In this document: piece by piece, positions 34,047-43,571 of the stretch
Position numbering within the stretch: position 1 is the first letter of the stretch
Layout of the letters: each line of letters begins with the position of its first letter
NCBI RefSeq assembly: GCF_023100725.1
Contig: NZ_CP095501.1
Coordinates: forward strand, 1,612,001 to 1,676,000
Direction of reading: 5' to 3'
Origin: Arthrobacter antioxidans
Lineage (GTDB): Bacteria > Actinomycetota > Actinomycetes > Actinomycetales > Micrococcaceae
DNA: 64,000 bases
Notes under the pieces: model-generated
Told to the model about the DNA's origin: nothing
Databases searched by the model: none
Seen by the model: the letters and a program-made list of their open reading frames with translations, nothing else
Made by a program: the position numbers and the translations under genes

Positions 34047-34402
34047 CGCTAGAAGTCTTTCGCTCGTCGGATGGCCGTGAACCGCGCCAGGGCCATGTCA
34101 TGCAGGGTCTAGGAGTCTATCGGTCATGCCGGTCGGGGTACGGCGGCAAGGGCCTTCCGGCCGACCTCGCTACGCACTCCGTTCCTGACCTGAACTCCGG
34201 GAACCTGCCCTGAGGCTACTTTACCCACTGGCCCCCGTTCCGCGGCATGGCGGGGGCGGGTGCACCGGGCTGGACGAGCCACCCCGTCCGGCCCGCGCTT
34301 TTCCGGCGGAGGGTGCACGGCACCTAGGATTGAGGCCGCAGAACCGGATCGCCCGCCGTCGGGGCGAGGACCGGAAACCCCGTGCAGGAGGAGATCCCCC
34401 CA
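34047..34402. other. divergent intergenic region, DUF349 gene/hisS
   Basis: This 356-bp gap holds the hisS leader and -10 box (34325-34330) at its right end. Small open frames on the minus strand (for example 34124-34318) lack ribosome sites and recognisable content. No T-box or other riboswitch core is visible. Confidence 0.6.
34325..34330 (+). promoter_or_regulatory. -10 element TAGGAT of hisS
   Basis: TAGGAT lies about 72 bp before hisS ATG 34403. The matching -35 position reads TTCCGG (34302-34307, 17-bp spacer), a weak match. Confidence 0.4.
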
Positions 34403-35731
34403 ATGGCCCGCAAGGCATCACTGTCAGGCTTTCCCGAGTGGCTCCCCGAGGAGCGCCTGATCGAGCTCCACGTGCTGGAGGTGCTGCAGCGCACGTTCGA
34501 GCTGCACGGGTTCTCCAGCATCGAGACCCGCGCCGTCGAGACCGTGGACCACCTCCTCCGCAAGGGCGAGATCGACAAGGAGGTCTACGCGGTCTCCCGC
34601 CTGCAGGCCGACGAGGCGTCCGCCTCGGAGAGCGGACTGGCGCTGCACTACGACCTCACCGTGCCGTTCGCACGCTACGTCGTCGAGAACGCCGGCCACC
34701 TCGCCTTCCCCTTCCGCCGGTTCCAGATCCAGAAGTGCTGGCGCGGCGAGCGGCCGCAGGAGGGCCGTGCCCGTGAGTTCACCCAGGCGGACATCGACGT
34801 CGTCGGCGACGGCGTCCTGCCGTTCCGGTACGACGTCGAACTCGCCCTCGCCGTCGTCGAGGCGCTCGGCGCCCTCCCGATCCCCGACTTCACCCTGCGC
34901 GTCAACAACCGGAAGCTCGCCGAGGGGTTCTACCGCGCGATCGGGCTCGAGGACACCGCGGCGGTGCTGCGCAGCATCGACAAGCTCGAGAAGATCGGCC
35001 CGGAGAAGGTGGGCGTACTGCTGCGCGACGAGGTCGGTGCGGACGACGAGCAGGTCCGCCTGGCCCTCGACCTCGCGGGCATCCGCACCGCGGACACCTC
35101 CTTCGTGGAGCGGGTCCGTGGTCTCGGCGTCACGAACGAACTCCTCGAGGAAGGACTCGAGGAGCTCCGGCAGGTCGTCGGCGAGGCGTCGCGGCGTGCG
35201 CCGGGCCGGGTGGTCGCGGACCTCAGCATCGCCCGGGGACTCGACTACTACACCGGGACCGTCTACGAGACGGTGCTCGACGGGCACGAGGGCCTCGGCT
35301 CCATCTGCTCCGGCGGCCGCTACGACGCGCTGGCCCGCAAGGGCAACCGCACCTTCCCGGGCGTCGGGCTGTCCATCGGCGTCACCCGGATCGTCTCGCG
35401 GATCCTCAGCCAGGGCTTCGCCACCGTCTCCCGTGCGGTCCCGACGGCGGTCCTGGTGACGCTCGCGGACGACGACGCCTGGTCGCAGGCCCAGGATGTC
35501 GCGACGGCGCTCCGGAGCCGCGGCATCTCCGTGGAGGTGGCCGCGACGGCCGAGAAGTTCGGGAAGCAAATCAAGTTCGCGGACCGCCGCGGCATCCCGT
35601 TCGTGTGGTTCACGTCGGCGGACGGCTCGCACGAGGTGAAGGACATCCGGTCGGGCGACCAGGTGGCGGCGGACCCGTCCTCGTGGACACCTCCGGCGGA
35701 CGACCTCCGGCCCGTCGTCGCCCGCGCCTGA
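34403..35731 (+). CDS. hisS: histidine--tRNA ligase
   Basis: A 442-residue class II histidyl-tRNA synthetase. Motif 2 is FRRFQIQKCWRGERPQ, the histidine-binding signature is ARGLDYYTGTVYE, and motif 3 is GVGLSIGVTRIV; the anticodon-binding domain starts near 345. I chose ATG 34403 (MARKASLSGF), with AGGAGGAG about 9 nt upstream; the in-frame GTG 34382 would swallow that ribosome site. It acts in the cytosol, charging tRNA-His. A 9-bp hairpin at 35787 separates it from the convergent permease. Confidence 0.96.
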   Translation: MARKASLSGFPEWLPEERLIELHVLEVLQRTFELHGFSSIETRAVETVDHLLRKGEIDKEVYAVSRLQADEASASESGLALHYDLTVPFARYVVENAGHLAFPFRRFQIQKCWRGERPQEGRAREFTQADIDVVGDGVLPFRYDVELALAVVEALGALPIPDFTLRVNNRKLAEGFYRAIGLEDTAAVLRSIDKLEKIGPEKVGVLLRDEVGADDEQVRLALDLAGIRTADTSFVERVRGLGVTNELLEEGLEELRQVVGEASRRAPGRVVADLSIARGLDYYTGTVYETVLDGHEGLGSICSGGRYDALARKGNRTFPGVGLSIGVTRIVSRILSQGFATVSRAVPTAVLVTLADDDAWSQAQDVATALRSRGISVEVAATAEKFGKQIKFADRRGIPFVWFTSADGSHEVKDIRSGDQVAADPSSWTPPADDLRPVVARA

Positions 35732-35786
35732 CCGACCCGTCGTCCGCGCCTGACCGCGGCGTCGTGCACGCGTCCGATGCCGGTTA

Positions 35787-35813
35787 CAGCGGGACGGGCG
35801 GCGTGTCCCGCTG
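35787..35813. terminator. hairpin between hisS and APC permease
   Basis: A perfect 9-bp stem (35787-35795 with 35805-35813) with a 9-nt loop lies between the convergent stops of hisS and the permease gene. Confidence 0.6.
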
Positions 35814-35878
35814 CGACGGCCAAAAGGGGGCGGATCGCGTGCGCGAAGGCACACCCCGCGAGGTCGGGACCGTCCTCC

Positions 35879-37141
35879 TCAGGCCCGACGCCGCCGTCGT
35901 GCCAGGACCACGGCCCGCACGGCGACCCCGACGGCGAGCACCGCGAGCATGGTCAGCACCGACGCCGCCGGCAGCGTGAAGGCGAGCACGAGGCAGGCGG
36001 CCGCCCCGACGGCATTGAGCCAGCGCGGGGCGTACCACTGCCGGTCGGTGAGGGTGAAGGCGGAGACGTTCGCGATCGCGTAGTACACGAGCACCCCGAA
36101 GCTGGAGAACCCGACGACGGTCAGGACGTCCGTGGCGAGCAGCAGCACCACCACGACGGCGGCGGTCGCGACGTCCGCCGCCCAGGGCACCGCGAAGCGC
36201 GTCGAGACGCGGGAGAGCATCGACGGCAGGTCCCCGGTACGGGCCATGGCGAGGCTCGTACGGCCCACGCCCGCGATCAGGGCGAGCAGCGCACCGAGGC
36301 TCGCGAGCGCCGCCGCGAGGACGACCACCGTGTCGAGCACCCCGGCAGCCCCTCCCGGCGAGCCCGCGTCGACGACGTCCCGCAGCGGCGCCGTCGAGGC
36401 GGCGAGGGCCTCCGGGCCGAGGGCGTGGAGCAGCGAGAGTGCCAGGAGCAGGTACAGGACGAGGGTGAACCCGAGGGCGCCGAAGATCGCCCGCGGGATG
36501 TTCCGGCGCGGCTCACGGACCTCCTCGCCCATGGTCGCGATGCGCGCATAGCCCGCGAACGCGAAGAACAGCAGGGCTGCGGCCTGCAGGACGCCACCCA
36601 CGCCGCCCGTTCCACCGGAGCCGGACCCGGACGGGGCCGCGGGGGCGGTGATCGCCACGACGACGACGAAGGCCAGGACGGGCACCACGAGCGAGACGAT
36701 GATGCGCGTCGCGAGGGCCGTCCGCGTCACCCCGAGGAGATTCACCCCCGTCAGGCCGACGACGGCGGCCACGGCGGCGGCCTTCTCCGCGCCCGGCGCC
36801 GAGTACAGGCCGAACGTGAGGGCCATCGCCGCACAGGAGGCCAGCTTGCCGGTGACGAAGCCCCACCCGGCGAGGAACCCGGGCCAGGGCCCCAGCTGCT
36901 CCCTGCCGTACACGTAGGTCCCCCCGCTGGAGGGATAGCGGACGGCGAGCGAGGCCGTCGCCGCGGCGTTGCAGTAGGCGACGAGGCCCGCGATGACGAC
37001 GGCGAGGGGCAGCAGCGCCCCCGCCGAGGCGCCGGCGGGGGCGAAGACCACGAAGGCGCCCGCGCCGATCATCGCCCCGACCCCGACCGTGGTGGCGTCG
37101 AAGCCGCCCATCGCGCGGCGCAATCCCGGTGGCTGGGTCAT
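35879..37141 (-). CDS. APC family amino acid permease
   Basis: A 420-residue integral membrane transporter of the amino acid-polyamine-organocation superfamily with about 12 transmembrane helices. The first helix has [19 protein letters not shown], matching the unwound GxG substrate-binding segment of APC transporters. [26 protein letters not shown] is the conserved helix 6-loop motif (E-E-x-x-x-P-x-R-x-I-P). It probably imports an amino acid, substrate unknown. ATG 37141 is preceded by GAGGAG; a 65-codon open extension runs into the aspS promoter and was rejected. The gene is divergent from aspS across a 19-bp palindrome. Confidence 0.92.
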   Translation of the reverse strand: MTQPPGLRRAMGGFDATTVGVGAMIGAGAFVVFAPAGASAGALLPLAVVIAGLVAYCNAAATASLAVRYPSSGGTYVYGREQLGPWPGFLAGWGFVTGKLASCAAMALTFGLYSAPGAEKAAAVAAVVGLTGVNLLGVTRTALATRIIVSLVVPVLAFVVVVAITAPAAPSGSGSGGTGGVGGVLQAAALLFFAFAGYARIATMGEEVREPRRNIPRAIFGALGFTLVLYLLLALSLLHALGPEALAASTAPLRDVVDAGSPGGAAGVLDTVVVLAAALASLGALLALIAGVGRTSLAMARTGDLPSMLSRVSTRFAVPWAADVATAAVVVVLLLATDVLTVVGFSSFGVLVYYAIANVSAFTLTDRQWYAPRWLNAVGAAACLVLAFTLPAASVLTMLAVLAVGVAVRAVVLARRRRRA

Positions 37142-37200
37142 GGTGCTCCTCGACGGTTCCGGGACGGCCTGTCCGGCCGGTCGGAACCGGACCGGTAAAG

Positions 37201-37228
37201 TTGGGCGGGTTTGCACCAACTCTAGGCA
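37201..37228 (+). promoter_or_regulatory. candidate aspS promoter
   Basis: TTGGGC (37201-37206), a 16-bp spacer and TAGGCA (37223-37228) give a leader of roughly 45 nt before GTG 37278. Confidence 0.45.
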
Positions 37229-37244
37229 GGCGAGGCTCGCCTGC
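37226..37244. promoter_or_regulatory. 19-bp palindrome resembling a DtxR/IdeR box
   Basis: GCAGGCGAGGCTCGCCTGC is a perfect palindrome around a central G. It shares 11 of 19 positions with the iron-box consensus TTAGGTTAGGCTAACCTAA, including AGG, the central AGGCT and CCT. It overlaps the aspS -10 and the expected start site, the normal position for a repressor. Whether a DtxR-family protein binds is untested. Confidence 0.45.
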
Positions 37245-37277
37245 GACTCATCGAACGTATTTGTGGGAAGGAATGCT

Positions 37278-39050
37278 GTGCTCCGCACGCATGAACTCGG
37301 CTCGCTTCGACCCGAGCACGTAGGACAAACGGTCACCCTGGCTGGATGGGTCGCCCGTCGCCGGGATCACGGCGGCGTCGCGTTCCTCGATCTCCGGGAC
37401 GCCTCCGGCGTCGCGCAGGTCGTCGTCCGTGAGGAGGACGTGTTCTCGTCCCTGCGCAACGAGTACGTCCTGCAGATCGTCGGCGAGGTCCAGCAGCGAC
37501 CCGAGGGCAACGAGAACCCGGCCCTCCCCACCGGCGCGATCGAGGTCATCGCGGACACCGTGACCATCCTCAACACCTCGGACCCCCTCCCGTTCCAGAT
37601 CGACGAGCACGTCGAGGTGGGTGAGGAGGCACGCCTGCGCCACCGCTACCTCGACCTCCGGCGCCCCGGCCCCCAGGCCAACCTGCGCCTCCGGTCCGAG
37701 GCCAGCCGGATCGCCCGCGAGCTGCTGCACGCGGACGGGTTCGTGGAGATCGAGACCCCCACGCTCACCCGCTCCACGCCGGAGGGCGCCCGCGACTTCC
37801 TGGTGCCCGCGCGCCTCGCGCCCGGCTCCTGGTACGCGCTCCCGCAGTCCCCGCAGCTGTTCAAGCAGCTCCTGCAGGTCGGCGGCTTCGAGAAGTACTA
37901 CCAGCTGGCCCGCTGCTACCGGGACGAGGACTTCCGCGCCGACCGCCAGCCCGAGTTCACCCAGCTCGACATCGAGGCCAGCTTCGTGGAGGAGGACGAC
38001 ATCATCGCCCTCGGCGAGCAGCTCGTCGCCGCGCTCTGGAAGCTGATCGACGTCGAGATCCCGCTGCCGATCCGCCGGATGACGTACGCCGAGGCAATGG
38101 CGAAGTACGGCTCGGACAAGCCGGACCTCCGCTTCGGGCTCGAGCTGACCGAACTGACCGAGTTCTTCAAGGACACCGGCTTCGGCGTCTTCAAGGCTCC
38201 CTACGTGGGCGCCGTCGTCATGCCCGGCGGCGCGTCGCAGCCGCGCCGCCAGCTGGACGCCTGGCAGGAGTGGGCGAAGCAGCGCGGGGCCAAGGGCCTC
38301 GCGTACGTCCTCATCGACGACGACGGCAGCCTCCGCGGGCCCGTCGCCAAGAACCTCACTGACGCCGAGCGCGAGGGCCTGGCCGGCGCGACCGGGGCCA
38401 ACCCGGGCGACTGCATCTTCTTCGCGGCCGGTGACCGGTCGTCGTCGCGCGCCATCCTCGGTGCCGCCCGGGTCGAGATCGGCCGGCGCACGGGGCTCAT
38501 CACGGAGGGTGACTGGGCCTTCGTGTGGATCGTCGACGCGCCCATGTTCGAGCCTGCCTCCGCAGCCGTCGCCGCGGGCGACGTCGCCGTCGGTGGCGGC
38601 GCGTGGACGGCCGTCCACCACGCCTTCACCTCCCCGAAGCCCGAGTTCCTCGACACGTTCGACACCGATCCGGAGAACGCGGTCGCCTACGCTTACGACA
38701 TCGTCTGCAACGGCAACGAGCTCGGCGGCGGATCCATCCGTATCCACCAGCGCGACGTGCAGGAGCGCGTGTTCGCGGTCATGGGCCTCGGCAAGGAGGA
38801 AGCACAGGAGAAGTTCGGCTTCCTCCTCGAGGGCTTCAAGTACGGCGCGCCTCCGCACGGCGGGATCGCCCTGGGCTGGGATCGGGTGGTCTCGCTCCTC
38901 GCGGGGACCGATTCCATCCGGGACGTCATCGCGTTCCCGAAGTCCGGCGGCGGGTTCGACCCCCTGACCGCGGCGCCCGCGCCGATCACGGCGCAGCAGC
39001 GCAAGGAGGCCGGCGTGGACGCCAAGCCGAAGGCCGCCGCCGAGGGGTGA
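37278..39050 (+). CDS. aspS: aspartate--tRNA ligase, probably non-discriminating
   Basis: A 590-residue bacterial-type class IIb AspRS. It has an N-terminal OB anticodon-binding domain (to about 110), catalytic motifs [20 protein letters not shown] and [19 protein letters not shown], a GAD insertion (about 290-410), and motif 3 [13 protein letters not shown]. The OB domain reads [19 protein letters not shown]: the His in RDHGG is the residue linked to relaxed tRNA specificity (H31 in Pseudomonas), so it may charge tRNA-Asn as well and work with GatCAB. It starts at GTG 37278 with GGAAGGA 5 nt upstream. Tandem terminators follow. Confidence 0.95.
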   Translation: MLRTHELGSLRPEHVGQTVTLAGWVARRRDHGGVAFLDLRDASGVAQVVVREEDVFSSLRNEYVLQIVGEVQQRPEGNENPALPTGAIEVIADTVTILNTSDPLPFQIDEHVEVGEEARLRHRYLDLRRPGPQANLRLRSEASRIARELLHADGFVEIETPTLTRSTPEGARDFLVPARLAPGSWYALPQSPQLFKQLLQVGGFEKYYQLARCYRDEDFRADRQPEFTQLDIEASFVEEDDIIALGEQLVAALWKLIDVEIPLPIRRMTYAEAMAKYGSDKPDLRFGLELTELTEFFKDTGFGVFKAPYVGAVVMPGGASQPRRQLDAWQEWAKQRGAKGLAYVLIDDDGSLRGPVAKNLTDAEREGLAGATGANPGDCIFFAAGDRSSSRAILGAARVEIGRRTGLITEGDWAFVWIVDAPMFEPASAAVAAGDVAVGGGAWTAVHHAFTSPKPEFLDTFDTDPENAVAYAYDIVCNGNELGGGSIRIHQRDVQERVFAVMGLGKEEAQEKFGFLLEGFKYGAPPHGGIALGWDRVVSLLAGTDSIRDVIAFPKSGGGFDPLTAAPAPITAQQRKEAGVDAKPKAAAEG

Positions 39051-39056
39051 TCGGCG

Positions 39057-39087
39057 ACACCGTCCGGGGCGCTGCCCCGGACGGTGT
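39057..39087 (+). terminator. first terminator after aspS
   Basis: A perfect 14-bp stem (39057-39070 with 39074-39087) with a 3-nt loop begins 7 bp after the aspS stop. Confidence 0.85.
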
Positions 39088-39130
39088 GCAGCTACGGCGG
39101 GTGCGGGTCGATCGCACCCGCCGTAGCTGC
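39088..39130 (+). terminator. second terminator after aspS
   Basis: A perfect 18-bp stem (39088-39105 with 39113-39130) with a 7-nt loop abuts the first hairpin with no gap. The pair insulates the riboflavin operon from aspS read-through. Confidence 0.85.
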
Positions 39131-39228
39131 GTCCTGGAGGGCTGGGCGCCGGGCGCTCCTTCGCTGTCGGACGAATTGTGACCGTTGGGCGGAGGGTTCC
39201 GGCGGGTTGTGAAATAATCGGGGGAGTA

Positions 39229-39366
39229 CGTGCTCCGGGGTCGGTGTAATTCCGAACCGGCGGTGATAGTCCGCGACCCGCTCAACGTCCCGCACCCGCG
39301 GGGTGGCGGCGGTTGAGCCGGTGGAATTCCGGGACCGACAGTCAAAGTCTGGATGGGAGAAGCACG
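39229..39366 (+). ncRNA. FMN riboswitch (RFN element)
   Basis: All RFN core segments are present in order: GGTGTAATTCCGAACCGGCG, GTGATAGTCCGCGACCCG, a variable P3-type hairpin (CAACG to GGTTGAG, 39281-39316), GCCGGTGGAATTCCGG, GACCGACAGTCAAAGTC and GGATGGGAGAAGCACG. The closing P1 stem pairs CGTGCT (39229-39234) with 39361-39366. FMN binding should turn down the downstream ribM-ribDEBH operon. About 120 nt follow before the ribM ATG; I could not decide between a terminator and a ribosome-site sequestration platform. An AATAAT -10-like box is at 39213-39218. Confidence 0.95.
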
Positions 39367-39485
39367 AACAGCAGGGACTCACCGCTGCCCGTCGCCGGGT
39401 CGCGGCGCCTGTCGTGGCAGCAGCCAGGGCGGGACGTTCCTTCTGCTGCCGTTGCCCGGAGCCGTCGACCCGGTGAAGGATCGGC

Positions 39486-40169
39486 ATGGACTTTCTGCAG
39501 TGGCTCTTCGAAGCCCGCATCCCCGTAGGCAACGGCTCGCTCCTGCTGCGCGAAGTGGTGGGTAACGTCTTCGGGCTCCTCAGCGCCTTCGGCGGCATGC
39601 GCCGGCGCGTCTGGGCCTGGCCGGTCGGGATCATCGGCAACGTGCTGCTCCTCACCGTCTTCCTCGGATCCCTCTTCGGCGCCGCGAGCGCCGCCAACCT
39701 GCTGGGCCAGGCCGGCCGGCAGGTCATGTTCATCGCCGTCTCCATCTACGGGTGGCGCCGGTGGCGGGCCAGCCGCGACCACGGCGGCCAGGCCGTCGAG
39801 CCCCGCTGGGCCGGGACGACGGCGCGCCTCGGGATGGTCTCCTTCATGATCGTGGGCACCTTCGCCCTCACGCCCCTGTTCCGCCTGCTCGGCTCGTACG
39901 AGCCCGTCTGGGCCGACGCGTGGACGTTCGTCGGGTCCCTGCTCGCCACCTACGGCATGGCCAAGGGCTGGGTGGAGTTCTGGCTCGTGTGGGTCGCCGT
40001 GGACATCGTCGGGGTCCCCCTGCTGTTCAGCGCGGGCTACTACGCCAGCGCCTTCATGTACGTGTTCTACGGGGCCTTCACGCTCGTCGGCTTCTTCGTG
40101 TGGGCACGCGCCCAGCGCACCGAGAAGCCGCGCATCGAGACCCTCCTCCCGGATCCGACGCTGCGATGA
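39486..40169 (+). CDS. ribM: riboflavin transporter, PnuC/PnuX (RibM) family
   Basis: A 227-residue membrane protein of the PnuC (nicotinamide riboside transporter) family with about seven helices. Recognisable segments are VGNVFGLLSAFGGMRRRVWA, WPVGIIGNVLLL and WVEFWLVWVAVDIVGVPLLF. Placement directly after an FMN riboswitch and before ribD identifies it as the riboflavin-uptake branch (RibM/PnuX), known from Corynebacterium and Streptomyces, rather than a vitamin B3 transporter. Transport should be facilitated diffusion of riboflavin trapped by flavokinase. It overlaps ribD by 4 bp. Confidence 0.9.
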   Translation: MDFLQWLFEARIPVGNGSLLLREVVGNVFGLLSAFGGMRRRVWAWPVGIIGNVLLLTVFLGSLFGAASAANLLGQAGRQVMFIAVSIYGWRRWRASRDHGGQAVEPRWAGTTARLGMVSFMIVGTFALTPLFRLLGSYEPVWADAWTFVGSLLATYGMAKGWVEFWLVWVAVDIVGVPLLFSAGYYASAFMYVFYGAFTLVGFFVWARAQRTEKPRIETLLPDPTLR

Positions 40170-41248
40170 GCGCGACGCCCGGCACCCGGACCACCGCCGC
40201 GGAGGCGGCCGCGATGCTCCGCGCCCTGGACCTCGCCGGCCGCGGGGTGCGCGGCGCCAACCCCCTGGTGGGCGCGGTCCTGCTCTCCACTGACGGCACC
40301 GTCCTGGGGGAGGGCCACCACCGCGGGGCCGGCACGGCGCACGCCGAGCCCTCCGCCCTCGCCGATGCCTGGCGGCGCGGCAACGACCCGCGCGGCGCCA
40401 CCATGGTGGTGACCCTCGAACCCTGCAACCACACCGGCCGGACCGGCCCGTGCAGCGAGGCGCTCCTCGACGCCGGCGTGGCCCGCGTGGTGTACGCGGC
40501 CGACGACGTCGACGGCGCTGCCGCCGGCGGTGCCCGGCGGCTGCGCGAGGCCGGCGTCGACTGCGTCGGCGGCCTCGAGGCCGCCCGCTCCCGGCACCTC
40601 AACCGGCGCTGGACGGCGTCCGTCCTCGCACGCCGGCCGTTCGTCACCCTGAAGTCCGCGCAGTCCCTCGACGGGCGCGTGGCGGCGTGCGACGGCTCCA
40701 GCCGGTGGATCACCGGCGCCGACGCCCGCGCCGACGGCCACCGGATCCGCGCCCTCGCCGACGCCGTCCTCGTCGGCACCGGGACCGTCCTCGCGGACGA
40801 TCCGCGCCTCACCGCCCGCCTCGACCCGGCGCCGGGGGCACAGGACGACGCCCGGGTGGTACCTCCGACCCCGGGCCTCCGAGTGGTCCTCGGGCGCACC
40901 CCCGTGCCCGACGACGCCTCGGTGCGCGGGGAGGGTTTCCTCCACCTGGTCACGCGGGACGTGGACGTGGCGCTCGGCGAGCTCCATGCCCGGGGCGTCC
41001 GGCACGTCCTCGTCGAGGGTGGCCCGCGCATCGCCTCCGCGTTCCTCCGGGCCGGAGTGGTGGACGAGCTGTTCAGCTACGTCGCGCCGCTGATCCTCGG
41101 CGACGGGGCACCCGCCTTCCCGGATCTCGGCGTCGGGACCCTCACGGATGCCGAGCGCTGGGCCCTGGACGACGCCGGTGGTCCCGCCGTCCGGCAGTTC
41201 GGCCCCGACGTGCGGCTGCACCTCGGGCCCCCACCGGCCACCGTCTGA
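40166..41248 (+). CDS. ribD: bifunctional riboflavin deaminase/reductase RibD
   Basis: A 360-residue two-domain enzyme for steps two and three of riboflavin synthesis. The N-terminal deaminase has the zinc motif HAEPSAL...EPCNHTGRTGPC, and the C-terminal NADPH reductase starts near 150 with FVTLKSAQSLDGRVA and contains HVLVEGGPRIASAFLRAG. Both halves look complete. It starts at ATG 40166, inside the ribM stop codon region (ATGA overlap), and is followed after 34 bp by ribE. Confidence 0.95.
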   Translation: MSATPGTRTTAAEAAAMLRALDLAGRGVRGANPLVGAVLLSTDGTVLGEGHHRGAGTAHAEPSALADAWRRGNDPRGATMVVTLEPCNHTGRTGPCSEALLDAGVARVVYAADDVDGAAAGGARRLREAGVDCVGGLEAARSRHLNRRWTASVLARRPFVTLKSAQSLDGRVAACDGSSRWITGADARADGHRIRALADAVLVGTGTVLADDPRLTARLDPAPGAQDDARVVPPTPGLRVVLGRTPVPDDASVRGEGFLHLVTRDVDVALGELHARGVRHVLVEGGPRIASAFLRAGVVDELFSYVAPLILGDGAPAFPDLGVGTLTDAERWALDDAGGPAVRQFGPDVRLHLGPPPATV

Positions 41249-41282
41249 CCCGCCCCGCCCACCGATCGCGAAGGAAGTACCA

Positions 41283-41932
41283 GTGTTCACAGGAATCGTC
41301 TCCGAACAGGGCAGCGTGGTCTCCCTGGAGCTCACGCCCGACGGCGAGAGCGCGCTCCTCGTCTTCGAGGCGCCCGGGACCGGCCGGGACCTCGCGCCCG
41401 GCGCCTCGATCGCCGTCAACGGCGTCTGCCTGACGGCCGTCACGCTCGACGGCGGCCGCGTGGGCGTCGACGTCATGGGGGAGACCCTGCGCCGCACCAC
41501 CACGGGCGGCCTGCAGCCCGGCGCGCCCGTCAACCTCGAGCGGTGCGTCCCCGTGGGTGGACGCCTCGACGGCCATGTGGTGCAGGGGCACGTGGACGGC
41601 ATCGGCGTGCTGCTGGAGCGCGAGGACCTCGGCGCCTGGCACCGGCTCCGCTTCGGGCTGCCCGCCGGCCTGGGACGCTACGCCGCGGAGAAGGGGTCCA
41701 TCGCGATCGACGGGGTCTCCCTGACCGTCACCGCGGTGAGTCCGCCCGAGGACGCCGAGCAGTGGTTCGAGGTGGGGCTCATCCCCACCACCCTCCGGGA
41801 GACCGGCCTCGGCGCGAAGGCCCTCGGCGATCCCGTGAACCTCGAGATGGACGTGCTCGCGAAGTACGCGGAACGACTCCTCGGCTTCGCCGCCGCGGAC
41901 GCCCGCCGGGACCAGGCCACCGGCGGTACACC

Positions 41933-41936
<4 letters not shown>
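41283..41936 (+). CDS. ribE: riboflavin synthase alpha subunit
   Basis: A 217-residue riboflavin synthase that dismutates two 6,7-dimethyl-8-ribityllumazine molecules. The two repeated lumazine-binding barrels are visible, the first beginning with the signature (V/M)FTGIVSEQG and holding [12 protein letters not shown], the second holding [14 protein letters not shown]. The start is GTG 41283, with AGGAAG upstream. The stop overlaps the GTG of ribB (GTGA). Confidence 0.95.
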
Positions 41937-42580
<644 letters not shown>

Positions 42581-42596
42581 CCCGACGACCGACCCA

Positions 42597-42654
42597 CCAG
42601 CAGCACAGCAGCACAGCAGCACCCGGCAGCATCCAGGCAGTATCCAGGCAGCAA
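42597..42654. repeat. short direct repeats between ribB and ribH
   Basis: This stretch of the 92-bp ribB-ribH spacer has about three consecutive copies of an 8-bp unit (CAGCACAG phase) followed by two copies of ATCCAGGCAGT-type sequence 11 bp apart. It looks like slippage-prone microsatellite DNA just before the ribH ribosome site. Confidence 0.55.
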
Positions 42655-42672
42655 CCCACCCGAAGGAGACCC

Positions 42673-43158
42673 ATGAGCAGCCACGGAGCACCCAGCATCG
42701 ACGTCAGCGCACTGACCGCACCGGACGGCGCGCCCCTGCGCCTCGCGATCATCGCCGCGAGCTGGCACACCCAGATCATGGACGGGCTGCTCGACGGCGC
42801 CCGCCGCGCCGCCGTGGAGGCCGGCGCCGAGGTCACCGAGATCCGGGTGCCCGGCAGCTTCGAACTTCCTGTCGCCGCCGCACGCCTCGCCCCCCGGTTC
42901 GACGCCGTCGCGGCCCTCGGCGTCGTCATCCGCGGCGGCACGCCGCACTTCGAGTACGTGTGCCAGGCGGCGACGTCGGGCCTCACCGACGTCAGCGTCC
43001 GCACCGGCGTGCCGGTGGGCTTCGGGGTCCTGACCTGCGACACCGAGCAGCAGGGCCTGGACCGCGCCGGCCTGCCGGGCTCCTCCGAGGACAAGGGGCA
43101 CGAGGCCGTGTCGGCCGCCCTGGCGACGGCCGCCGTCCTCCGCGCGTCGGAGCGATGA
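42673..43158 (+). CDS. ribH: 6,7-dimethyl-8-ribityllumazine synthase
   Basis: A 161-residue lumazine synthase, condensing the DHBP product with the RibD product. The substrate-binding segments are [31 protein letters not shown] and [16 protein letters not shown], which includes the catalytic His. It forms pentamers or 60-mer capsids. ATG 42673 follows GAAGGAG. It ends the FMN-riboswitch operon; hisE follows after 71 bp with its own promoter. Confidence 0.95.
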   Translation: MSSHGAPSIDVSALTAPDGAPLRLAIIAASWHTQIMDGLLDGARRAAVEAGAEVTEIRVPGSFELPVAAARLAPRFDAVAALGVVIRGGTPHFEYVCQAATSGLTDVSVRTGVPVGFGVLTCDTEQQGLDRAGLPGSSEDKGHEAVSAALATAAVLRASER

Positions 43159-43216
43159 GCACGGAGGCGTCCGTCACAGGACGCGGCCCGCGTGCCGCGG
43201 CGGCTGCGCGAGCCGA

Positions 43217-43222
43217 TAACCT
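43217..43222 (+). promoter_or_regulatory. -10 element TAACCT, leaderless start of hisE
   Basis: TAACCT ends 7 nt before GTG 43230. The intervening AGGAGG looks like a Shine-Dalgarno sequence but ends only 1 nt before the start codon, too close to function. Confidence 0.5.
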
Positions 43223-43229
43223 AGGAGGT

Positions 43230-43493
43230 GTGAAAACCTTTGATTCCCTGTTCGAGGAACTCAGCGCGAAGGCGGTCGAGCGCCCCACGGGGTCGCGGAC
43301 CGTGGCGGAGCTCGACTCGGGCGTGCACGGCATCGGCAAGAAGGTCGTCGAAGAGGCTGCCGAGGTGTGGATGGCCGCCGAGTACGAGTCCGCCGAGGAG
43401 GCCGCGGAGGAGATCTCCCAGCTGCTCTACCACCTGCAGGTCCTCATGATCGCGAAGGGACTCACGCTGGAGGACGTCTACAAGCATCTGTAG
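43230..43493 (+). CDS. hisE: phosphoribosyl-ATP diphosphatase
   Basis: An 87-residue MazG-fold enzyme for step two of histidine synthesis, hydrolysing PR-ATP to PR-AMP and pyrophosphate. The helical metal-binding motif is [20 protein letters not shown]...[14 protein letters not shown]. It is free-standing, not fused to HisI. The GTG start gives [11 protein letters not shown], the expected N-terminus. It heads hisE-hisG-hisF, with hisG 78 bp downstream. Confidence 0.95.
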   Translation: MKTFDSLFEELSAKAVERPTGSRTVAELDSGVHGIGKKVVEEAAEVWMAAEYESAEEAAEEISQLLYHLQVLMIAKGLTLEDVYKHL

Positions 43494-43571
43494 CCGCACA
43501 GGGCGCACCCTGCACCCATCCGCGGCTCCGGCACGTCTCGTCCCACCGTCTCCACCAGCGAAAGATCCCCC

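Noticed and set aside
34124..34318. 64-codon leftward ORF in the DUF349 gene/hisS gap
   Set aside because: It has no ribosome site, is Pro/Arg-rich and overlaps the hisS promoter region.
37253..37266. Half SOS box (CGAAC) before aspS
   Set aside because: The right half reads TTGTG instead of GTTCG, so it is not a LexA site.
42597..42654. Possible CRISPR-like repeats
   Set aside because: Units are only 8-11 bp and directly adjacent, with no spacers and no cas genes. No CRISPR array was seen anywhere in the window.
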